A stretch of 64,000 nt of DNA, from positions 10,762,001-10,826,000 of the forward strand of contig JAEMBT020000002.1 of assembly GCA_018873245.2 (NCBI GenBank), in the 5' to 3' direction. Below the pieces are notes generated by a model. That model did no database searches and had not been told where the DNA came from. It worked only from the letters and a program-made list of their open reading frames with translations. Shown here in pieces: positions 1 to 9,989 of the stretch; position 1 is the first letter of the stretch; the number at the start of each line of letters is the position of its first letter. The translations under genes were made by a program, and so were the position numbers. Source of the DNA: Archegozetes longisetosus (Eukaryota > Arthropoda > Arachnida > Sarcoptiformes > Trhypochthoniidae).

Positions 1-110
1 GGATTGAGAATTTACGCATTTTAAATTATAAGGCATAGACACTATGAGTTAGTTGTTAACTTCTTCAAACTTGAACACCGATCAAGCCTTAAGTACAGAG
101 TATTTAACAT

Positions 111-197
111 GATATGCATTTACTGTAAATTGAGAGGGGGTTAACAGTTATTGCGATATGTGTTTACTGTAAACTAAGAGGGGTTAACAGTTATTGC
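111..197. repeat. Two-copy tandem repeat, about 44 bp unit
   Basis: Copy 1 is 111-154 and copy 2 is 155-197. Both start with gatatg, pass through ttactgtaaa, and end in ggttaacagttattgc. They differ at a few bases plus one indel in a G run, so the duplication is fairly recent but not identical. Confidence 0.85.
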
Positions 198-394
198 GAA
201 AGTTGAATAATTATAAATTTTCATATAGAATATTTTCTATATTCAAGAGGCTTTGAACTTGATTTGGCGCCCACTTCTTCTATTGAAATTATATTCAAAA
301 TTATTAACATCAATATACAGGTGACTTGTTTAAAGACATTCCACTGAAGGTCAGGTGTGCGGCCTTGGCTGTACCCTAACTGATGTTGTGTAAC

Positions 395-495
395 AATTCA
401 CTATTGGTAGTTCATTCGAATGGGTTGTCTCGCTAACCTTACCACTTCAAATTAGGTGGATTCAAACCCCGACAAGCCGGCACCAGATATATGAC
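395..495 (+). repeat. Possible tRNA-derived SINE fragment (A/B box-like motifs)
   Basis: An A-box-like ttggtagttca lies at 404-414 and a B-box-like ggattcaaacccc at about 458-470. The spacing is near that of a tRNA gene, and ccggcacca follows. The cloverleaf stems do not pair well enough for a functional tRNA, so a decayed tRNA-derived SINE head is more likely. No second copy was seen in this window to support mobility. Confidence 0.3.
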
Positions 496-1927
496 CTCAA
501 AGAACTTTTTAATGTTCAACTGATGAACTAAGCTGTAGAATGGGTTTTGTTTACTTGGAAATATTTTCGTAGCCGCGAGCCATTGGAGCGCCTACTGTTT
601 TCCTATATTCATACTGTACGTACACTACTCGTTGAAATGCATACTGCACAAAATATATATGAGACATTTCTCTAAAATCTCTCTTAATTTCATTTAATTT
701 ATTATATCTTTCCATGTTCTTCCAAATGTTTCTCTAAGTGTCCACAGCAAAAGCTTTTCGCAAATATAATCGCTGAGTGCATTTTTTCTGCATATCCTGG
801 AAACTTCTTTAGCATTATAGCCTGACTTAAGGACTTCTGCCGGCGCCAAATAGATTCTTCGGCGTCCCTGGAGGAGTGCATTGGGAAACCCCCTCTCCAG
901 TTTCAGTCTCAGTCATGAAGTTTGTATGTATAGCTTGTTATATGATTTTGCACTCATTTTATTCAATAATATTGAGTTGATTTCTAATTTAAAGTTCTCA
1001 CTGGCTGTCATTGAAAGTTCTGATGCTAACCAAACAAGTGTTAGACGAGAATAACAAATACAAAAAATGTTATAAATTGTGTAATAATCAAAATATAGTG
1101 AGTGCAACAGCAACTCGAGAACGCAACTCAACCTATCATTGGGATTATGCCAATTACTCTCATGTTTTATCAGGTTTGCAAATTTATATCACTTTTTAAA
1201 ACAAATCTTTTTAGTCAATTGACTCCAGGATTGTTGACTACTTCAATGCTTCGTCATTGAATGTTTTGTCAAATCCAATGGCTTTTCAAAGGCAACATTT
1301 GTCACACTTTGAAAACTTTGCATATGTTCTCATCAGTTAGTGTTTAAAGTGAATGCTATTATGAACCTGCTCTGAACAGCAACATTTTCTAACTGATATC
1401 ATTATAATTGTTAAGTCTTATTCAAATAGTTTAACGACAAGTTATTTTCAATCTTTTTTTGGTTATTTAACTCAAAACAATGTATTTTCAAATTTAAGTA
1501 AATCAATATTTCAACACTTATGATAATCATAAGTATTTTAAAATAAAATTTTGAAAAATTTGCTTTCCAAACAATTTGATGCAAATATTTACTATCGTAT
1601 AAAAATCTTTTTCTGATTAAGAATAGATAAGTAATTGTTACTAAACGATGTCAGAGCTATAACTTGAGGGCAAATGGCAATTGACTTTTTCGAGATTTTT
1701 AATTATTGAATAAATTACTTCAACTTTGTTAGGATTTCAATCATATCATCAGGTTCTTAAGTATTTTTCAAGATATAACAAGTTTTATGATGGACTAAAT
1801 GAATAATAGATTTTTACTCTTGATTAAACAATTTGATGAATAACTTGATCTATAAATCTATATAAAAGTTACAATAGAGTGGAGCGCAAAATAATTTCAG
1901 GTTATTTTATAATTAATCTTCATAGTG

Positions 1928-3572
1928 ATGAGTTTGCCCTCACCCAATGGCAGCACCAGCAGCATTATCTCATCTGAAGACTCATCATCAACATCAGTCT
2001 CAACTTTTTCTACCAGACAATCATCGCAACAACAATACGGACTACCATCGCAACCGTCAACATCGCAATCTTCGTTCCAGAGCGGATCAACTACTAGTAA
2101 ACAGCTTAAGCTTTGTCGAGTTTGTGGGGATCGAGCCAAAAGTTATCATGTAAGCAATTAATGCAACAATTATTGAAAAGAAGTTGCTTTCAATTATGTT
2201 TTCGCTCTGTTATGAAGTTTGGAGGGATATCTTGCGATAGTTGCAAAGCATTTTTCAGGCGAAGTGTCCAAAATGATGCCTACCGCAACTTTCATTGTCC
2301 ATATGAGAGACACTGTGAAATTACTATAAATTCAAGAAAATCATGTCAATATTGCAGGTAACATTACTTTTCTAAATCTTCTCTCTAAACATCCACCATT
2401 CTTAGCAAACTATTCTGATTAGATTCAACAAATGTCTTTCAATTGGTATGGAAAAGAGTTGGGTTATGACAGAGGAGGAAAGAATGCAGATGCTTAAGAA
2501 TAGAATTGAAAAGAGAAAACAAGAGGAAGGAAACGTTGTTAAAGCACATAATAAATTAAACCAAATTCACGAAATAGGATCTAAATACGAGCCAGATTTG
2601 AGTCAGATTGGCAACTATTTGACGAAAGAGGAGGTGAGATCTTTTGTTCAAGTTTTCCATTATTAATAGAAAATGGACTAACGATTTGCTTGTGTTCACT
2701 GATAGGTAAAGATAATCGAGAATGTGATGAATTTATATATGAAGTGTTCCAAAGAAATCTCATTCAGAACAAATCTGGACAAATGCAAACCGAGCCGAAC
2801 TGATATATTAAATCTATTCTTTACTGCTATTCAACAATTTGCTCTATTTGCCCAACGATTCGAGTCTTTCAATTGCATTTCCAACCACGATAAACAAATA
2901 CTCTTAAGGGACGGAGTTCTTGAGTTGTGTTTCTTGAGGGGAGCTTTCATTTACGACATGAAAGGAAAGTATTGGCAATACGATGACGAGTCATCAAGTA
3001 TTATATATTCGGACCAGTTAGAAATTATGGTCACTCAAAGCCTATTAGAAAAACACATGCACTTCATTAAGACACTCAGACGACTACATTTGGATGAGGC
3101 CACAAATATATTATTGGCCTTAATAGTTCTCTTGTCTTCAGACAGGGAAGGATTAATTGATATCCAATCAGTTCAGAAGGAGCAAGAAAAGTATTTATTG
3201 TTACTTAAAAGTTATATGAATTGGCGCTACGGCACTGACATGTCTTCAGTTCTATATCCGAAACTATTGCTAAAATTGACTGATTTGAGAGAATTAGCAG
3301 AGGCTCATACCGACTATCATTTGTTATTGGGCAAACAAGAACTTGAACAAATTCAGCAAAGATTATCAACACTACATATCGGTGTAACGAGTGGTATCGC
3401 CAAAATCGATACATTCGTTTCTTGTGATCTTAAACTTGCCTCCATTCCATCTACTTCTCCCTGGAGTATAAGGAAGTGTTTGGATAAGACAAATTTTGTA
3501 ACCAGAAGTTTATATGCAGATGAAGAGCTTTCAACATCTAGTGAAGGATCTGATAAGTTATCTTCAGATTGA
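1928..3572 (+). CDS. Nuclear hormone receptor, NR1 group (HR96/NR1J-like)
   Basis: Four exons: 1928-2149, 2218-2357, 2423-2633 and 2706-3572. All junctions are GT-AG and in phase, giving 479 aa. The Ser/Gln-rich N-terminus (about 1-60) precedes a C4-type zinc-finger DNA-binding domain starting at CRVCGD (Cys63). The P-box reads CDSCKAFFRRS, the Asp/Glu-Ser form seen in HR96, DAF-12 and VDR-type receptors. The second finger ends FNKCLSIGM. A basic hinge follows. The ligand-binding domain (about 200-430) carries LSSDREGL and LLLKLTDLRELAEAH, both typical of NR1 receptors. It is expected to be a ligand-gated nuclear transcription factor, perhaps in xenobiotic or lipid sensing as for HR96. The start is the first ATG in the open frame; a GTG codon directly before it is not a start. 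An AATAAA lies at 3782-3787. The family call is firm; the subgroup is inference. Confidence 0.88.
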
Positions 3573-4714
3573 GAAAGTTAGTGATATGATTTTAATTATT
3601 CCGGTGAGAGCTTTCTGTAGCGTCTGACGAGATCTCATTGTCAGGTTTGCTGTGATGTATTTCCATTAATTATTATATTATATATTGAAGTCTTATCAAT
3701 TTTTAATTTTAATGTTCGTGTTATTTTTAGCGAAATATTTTATTTTATATCATTTAGATTTATAGATATTTTAACATTAAAAATAAATATTCGTAAAAGT
3801 ACTTATTTTTGATTCAACTTGTTCATTTATAAATTCAGTCGCGAATAAGATTCCGTGTGGTTTATGCCTGTTGAAAGAGTAATTATTAATATTAAGATGA
3901 AATTTTAGATCTCATAAGTAATTAATAGGAGTTTAAGGTACCTTAAAGCCTTAGCTAACACCACAATGTGTTAACAAAACTTTTATAAGTGAAGCTCAAT
4001 TTACCTTAACTATTAACAGGCTGACTATCTTTGTTCATTCCACTTGCGCGAGATTTTGATACAAAGGGGGGAATAAGCGATTTTTTCAATGAAATTCCAG
4101 AGATCAATCAATTTTACACTTAAGTTAAATAAAAACTTTTGCCGCTTAGAATTACATCAATAATTAGCGAATAATTAACTGTATTTAAAAGTGTATTCTT
4201 TATTAGATTTTGCAGCTTTTAATGTGGCATCATTCTTCGAAACGTAATCAGCAAACTTAATGCGTGACATTTGAAAGTTAGGCTTTATACAGATCTCTGT
4301 TCCGGCCAAATCAATATTCATTTAACTTCTCTCATCATTCCATGATTTCTTCATTTAAAAACAATTCATACAGAACTGTAAATAATTGTGAGATAATACG
4401 TTTTAAACTCATTTAAATTGACTTATGATTAGTTTTATTTGAATTTGTCTCTTCCTTATTTGAGGTATTTTGCTTGTAATCACAACTTTATATTTATTAA
4501 ACTCTCACGCATACATTTTTGAAGTAAAGGCTCATGTTCACTAACTTTTGATAGCCTTAAAAATAACATAAAAGTATTTTGTTTTATATTGTTTTGTTTT
4601 AGTATCGCTTAGTATTTAAAAATTTTTCATGTCATTCGATGATATGAATCGAAATTATTAGTTTGGAAATTGGTTTCTAATATATACTTTAAAATTTCAA
4701 TAAATTTTCTAAAT

Positions 4715-4810
4715 GCGTGAGACTCGCCTCACGCAAGTAATCGATGGGGAGACGTGAGCCAGACCTCCGATGCGTGAGAATCATGCGAGTTGCGTGAGAG
4801 GTGGTCAGCC
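4715..4810. repeat. Cluster of GCGTGAG motifs with a hairpin
   Basis: GCGTGAG (4715-4721) is followed after six bases by its exact complement CTCACGC (4728-4734), a perfect 7-bp stem. Two more gcgtgaga copies lie within the next 80 bases, along with a related gacgtgagcc. A short palindrome ggtcagcctgacc closes the cluster. GC content is clearly above that of the surrounding AT-rich DNA. Confidence 0.6.
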
Positions 4811-5704
4811 TGACCATAAATATGTTAAGGATAGGCCACTACAAAACTTGATTCACGAAAGTATTGTTGGCATACCATGTGATATGTTCGAGCTTCCATC
4901 AATTTGTTACTTTATAAGTTGTAATGCTATTTACACTTACTGACAAAATATAGGCACACTTTTCCAAAAATAAAATATAAAGCTTAAAGATGGCAAAAAC
5001 TTTCAATAAGAATAACTTATTTTTATCAATAAAATTCACGATAACTACTAATGATTCACACCTCAAAGATTATTACTTAGAAGTGAAGTTAAAGTTTCTC
5101 GACTAGTAATGACTATAATATAAATTTTTCAAGAAAGTAAAACTATATTTTTGGTGTCATATTTTGAGACTTCTTATTTTGATAAATTTATCGAATATTT
5201 GATAATATCTGTAAATTAATAGCATGTCTTGTATATCTAATCATATTTCAAGTTTAATCAGCTCTGAGCTTAAGGCAATTTTTATCATTCAATTTTCTAA
5301 ATTTTTATTATCACAGTGAGTAATTGATATTGATACCTATCGATTCATGACTATTTTACAAACAAGTATTTTCTCTAAGAATGTGTGCTTTTATTTTTCA
5401 GTAACTGTATTTTCGTATAATTTTTACTGAACAAACCATTGATCTTTGCTGAAGTCTCTTTTCCCTTACAATTAAATAAGTTCTTCATCATTGAACGAGA
5501 TTAAAGAACCCGTCTAAACTTTATTAGGGATAGAAGATGACAGTCTCGTTATCCATCTACTATTTATTCAGAACTCAAAAGCTAATACACTTAAGGAGTT
5601 ACTTTTATTTAAAAGGATTATTTTAGCTAACCTAATCATAGTTTAGATCAGCTTTTAAGAACAATAAATCAAACTTTTGATTAATGTTCAGTACTTGAGA
5701 AAAG

Positions 5705-6016
5705 CTACAGTTTAATCCAGAAATGCGTCAGAGCTTGTCCAGCGTCAAGTTGCTCACCGAAGTTTGGGCTCACTAACTGGCGGTACATTAGAATGCAATC
5801 AGATGATAAATCTTTTGATTCTATAATCAGATATTTTCCAAGATCGATTCTAGTTCTATCGTTTGGTTTGAATAAGATGTAGTCATGTCGAATAGAAAAG
5901 ACCAAGTTACAAGATATCAGATTTTCAAAGGGGAGATTGAGGGATTGTTTGATTTCCTGGTGATATGCATTCTTCAGTCTGAACCCATGTCTGATCGCGA
6001 GTTGTCTTTCTGTCTC
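5705..6016 (-). other. Unrecognised open reading frame, possible fragment
   Basis: A minus-strand frame is open for 103 codons, bounded upstream by a stop at 6017-6019. Its composition is protein-like, with segments such as RHGFRLKNAYHQEIKQ and FKPNDRTRIDLGKYL, and it is not low complexity. No ATG lies in a convincing position at its 5' end; the first ATG-like start in the middle is a GTC/ATG-poor region. I do not recognise a family. It could be an exon of an unannotated gene or a piece of a decayed mobile element, and its surroundings also look decayed. Confidence 0.25.
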
Positions 6017-8232
6017 TTAAGCAGTTGATAGCAAGCTGAAGTTAGCTAATTTCGCGATCAAGGCAGTGGTGGAAAAGATTTTAGAATTTTTTACCAGCAT
6101 TGAGTTGAGAGGAGCAAGTGGGCGCGATCCCCTTCAATGGAGAGGGGGTCAAATCTCTGATAAATCTATAATAATCGCTGAGAAAAACTGAAATTCTAAA
6201 AACTTTTTAGCTATGACTACTCGTTCAGGAGATACGGTTACTTTGGAATAATTAACGCTTAACTGGATGCTGAATTGGTGGAGCACTATTGAAACTATGT
6301 TTTAGATCAAACCGACGTTACTCGATGAGACGAGTCGAAAAATACCTTTAGTTCTGAATTATCTCAATTTGTTCGAGAGATACGCCCATTCCGAGTAAAA
6401 TTTAGGTGATACCTAATTCACGAGCAGGAAGGGCATCTTCAAAATCATGTTATATGGCATAATAGACTCTATCGATAGTACTCGATGAAATAAATCGAAA
6501 TATGTGAATATCAATGAACACCCACTGCTTATGGTATACGTCCATTTTGATCTCGATTTGTTTTTGAACCAAAGATGAACGGACAGGGCTTACTAATGAT
6601 TTGTCCCTTCTGGAGTTCAGAATAAGATGAGACCTTTAATAAACATATATTCATTCAAAAAATTGTTATTTGATTTGTTCAATCAGTTCAGTCTTGCTTT
6701 AAACTTGAACTGAAATTTAAATATGTTTATTATTATAAATGGGTGAGTGAGGATCAAAATTTAAAACATTATCAGACTTATATCTTTGAGTAGTGTTGAT
6801 TTGACTCATCAAATGAGTTTTATGAAGCCTCTCGCGTAAAACTCGAATAAACGCTAATTGTACAAAATGAGTATCTCTTGGATAAGTGGTGTCACAATTA
6901 TTTTTGTGACTCGGGATCTCATTGAGAGTGAAAAACTCGATCTAAGTTTTTGTGTAGAGTTTTTCATTTAGTGTGACTTTACTAGCGTAAAGATTTGAAA
7001 TCAGGGGGCCTCGATGTCAAAATCCTTTTACCTAATTCCCTATCTAAGAGTCTGACTGGACTCGATAGAGAACATCATGTGTATCTATTATGCATTAAAG
7101 AAAGTTTCACAACTTTACATATCACTTACCTAAGATGCAAATAAAGTTGATAGAAATGAAAAAACCATTGTCTATTTTACTAGAATTTTATTATGCATAA
7201 CGTGAAGTTACAAGGCATAACTGAAATATTACTGAAGATTCTTATAGTGACTTTCTCTCCCTTTATATACTTTTCTTTGGTTTCCCACATTTCTCTAAAT
7301 TTAAAACTAAAGCTACACTTTTTGATTGTTTATTTATACTAAAGTTAAATTATACTATATTGGGTCATTTTAAAGAGAAAGTCATTACAGAAAGTGTTAT
7401 AAATCATTGGACTTTTTAAGAGCTAATTACAAAAAGTGTTAGTGCTAAGCCTCTTCAAACCAATAACTAAGATATTTTGGTATTCTATATTTATTAGATA
7501 TATATATATTTCACAGTGGGCATGGCTCACAAAATTTTTGGATTTCAATTTTTCTCGGCGACCCTGCTCTCGACTTCGAGAGGGTCCCGAGTTATTCCCC
7601 CTTAGCAAAATTTAATTGGAGCAATTAATTTTTTATTTACTAACTTATAAATTCTGAGTCTACATTAAAATTCAAATTAAATTCAGAACTTACGCTTTTA
7701 CAAGTATTGATCTAGACTGTAGTAATTTTTGTAAATAGCTAAAGATAATCTTGCTTCAGTATTACTATTTTCAAGTTTTATGAAAATTCTTGATTGAGAG
7801 GAAGAATTCAATTAAGGTCTTTAAATTCATATAATCTCAATTTTTAAGTCAAACTAAAAGGAGGAATATGATTAAAAAAGACGATTTGACGTTATTATAA
7901 TCCATTCGTTACTGTTTTGATGTTTTAACATGAAGCTCATACTAAAGTAAAAACTGGAAAATAACATTATTAATGAGTTTTTTCAAGTTGAAACCATACG
8001 TTGAAATACACTTGTGAAATGTTTCAATTGGGGAGAATACCATTACATAAGTTTTTCACTACTTGTAGATCATAAATACTTTTTCCTCACCCTGCATCAA
8101 CTGATTAGATAAAAATTACTTAATAGCAGTGCAATCATAAAAAAACGAATTTGCCAGCAGTGAAAAAATGTTTAAGCGTTCAACTAAAGAACGTTAGCTA
8201 ATTTAACAAAAAGACAATAACAAATTTAAAAT

Positions 8233-9989
8233 ATGGATATAAGCGAACAACGGAAGAAGTATTTGCAAGAAATTCATCAATTTGTTGGCGAAGATATACT
8301 TAAGCCCTTAGATGATTTCATTAAAATATTGGGCCAAAATAAATTCTTCAGTCATCACACGAATGTCATTAAGGTATAAACACGAGCATTACGTCAATAT
8401 AAAGTTAACAATATCATAATTAACTCTTCAACAGATCATTTTGCGAGATTTTGAATTTAGGTTATTTTTCTAAATTTAAAATATTTAACAAAAACTTCGC
8501 AAAATGCCCATTCATTTTAGTTCAAAGAACTTACTTATCTTATCCTTGAATATTCGTAAGAAATTATCAATTTTGTATTGACACATAATAGCTGAAAAGA
8601 TGAGACTATAAAAATTCAGAATAATTTATGGTCATTGTGTCTTAAAATGAGATTCTTTTTAATTTTGATTAGATATTTAAAAAATGAATGAGAAAAGCTT
8701 TGAGCATACAACAAATTAATTTCTTTATCAGAAATTGACAACTGAGGAGGCGAAGAGAGTTTATATATTTACAGAGCTAACTAAAGAACGTGGAACTTGT
8801 GATGAAATTGCCAAATTACTTGAAAGATTCGGTAAGAAAACTGTTGCAGACAAATTAAGAGGCTTCAATAAATCTGGTGGACCCATCAAAATTTTGGAGG
8901 CCAGTAAAGAAGCAGCTATACCAGTGGCGAAAAGACCAGATCCCAAAGGTGATCCCTCGGCATCATTGTGTTATCCAATGACCAAGAGGATAAGAGGAAG
9001 ATGTATCATAATTAACAATGATATTAAGACTCATAAAGAGACGCAGAGATTTGAACATGTTTTCAGCGAACTTCACTTCAAAGTTGAGACCCATTATGAA
9101 AAGAGTATACGATGGATTAAACAAGAGATGGAAAAATTATCGAAAGACGGGGATCTTAAAGAAGATGAAGCACTTGTTATTGTGATTACGGCTCATGGTA
9201 TTAATGAAAGGATTATAGGTTATAATGATGGAGAATCGATGCTGATCAATGATGTTGTCAATTACTTTACCATAAAAAATTGTCCGCAATTACTTAAAGT
9301 TCCAAAAGTTTTCATCTTTGATTGTTGTCGCGGAAGTAAATCAAATTTGAAAATTTTTTAAAAAGTGTGAATTTACATTCTCCATTTTTCTCAGATGACG
9401 GAGCTTTGCACGAAAGAGCGACAACTCAACCTTTACCAAAGGAGAAATACAATCAAGATAAAGATACCAATATTGAAGATGTAACCAATCCTGATAGATA
9501 CATATTTGCGAAGAAATTCGTTGTCACCAACAAAGAATGGATAAATGAACATAGACATATGTTCATACTTTATTCATGCTCTGAAGGTTCAATAAAAAAT
9601 ACTAATAATCACTGGGTCACTACGATCTTGTTATTTATAGGTCAATTATCACATTGGATCAAACCGGACGATGCGGAGAGTGAAACTGCAGGTCTGAATT
9701 GTCTATGGATGTCAGCCTTCGCTCAATCATTCACTCATGCTATTGCACGATACGCTTGTGACGAAAGCCTCAATGAAATAATCAAGCGTGTAAGTAATAG
9801 ATAATTAATTTGATTAATTATTATTTGAGATCTTTGATTTTGAAAAACTAAAGCTAACTGTTCCTTTTTTGTAAGACGAATAATTTGATGGCTGAATTTG
9901 AAAAAATCCAAAAATCTTCTGCTCCACAATTGAAAGAATACTGCTCTGAAAGAAATCTCTACTTCAATCCGGGATATATCAAAGAATAA
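8233..9989 (+). CDS. CARD-containing initiator caspase (Dronc/caspase-2/9-like)
   Basis: Five exons: 8233-8373, 8732-9335, 9395-9586, 9641-9789 and 9876-9989, giving 399 aa. Residues 1-98 form a CARD-like helical domain split by the first intron. The p20 domain starts near 131 (RIRGRCIIINND). Catalytic His202 lies in ITAHG. The catalytic Cys is most likely Cys246 in FDCCRGND, where most caspases have QACxG. The p10 domain (about 285-399) has FILYSCSEGQLSHW, matching the usual substrate-pocket segment, and ends near LYFNPG as caspases do. The protein should be a cysteine protease recruited through its CARD to an apoptosome-like platform. The 54-nt intron 9587-9640 is stopless and a multiple of three, with tactaat inside; keeping it would insert 18 residues into the pocket loop. 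AATAAA signals lie at 10113 and 10128. Confidence 0.87.

Larger units (their letters stand above)
1..1927. other. Intergenic region upstream of the nuclear receptor
   Basis: No convincing gene is seen. The stretch holds a two-copy tandem duplication (111-197), a short segment with RNA polymerase III A- and B-box-like motifs (about 395-495), and AT-rich sequence that probably includes the nuclear receptor promoter and 5' UTR. Two short opposed open frames near 913-1199 show no recognisable domain and look like chance. Confidence 0.6.
3573..8232. other. Intergenic region between nuclear receptor and caspase
   Basis: About 4.7 kb without a recognised gene. It contains the nuclear receptor 3' UTR (AATAAA at 3782), a cluster of GCGTGAG motifs at 4715-4810, and one unrecognised minus-strand open frame (5705-6016). 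The stretch from about 5700 to 7100 has higher GC and looks like decayed former coding or transposon DNA, but no family could be named. Confidence 0.5.

Noticed and set aside
5700-7100. Possible transposon or virus-derived element
   Set aside because: The stretch looks decayed and less AT-rich, but no terminal repeats, polymerase, integrase or transposase motif could be named.
7500-7610. Structured GC-rich patch around cgacttcgagagggtcccgag considered as a tRNA
   Set aside because: No A-box, no cloverleaf and no acceptor stem on either strand.
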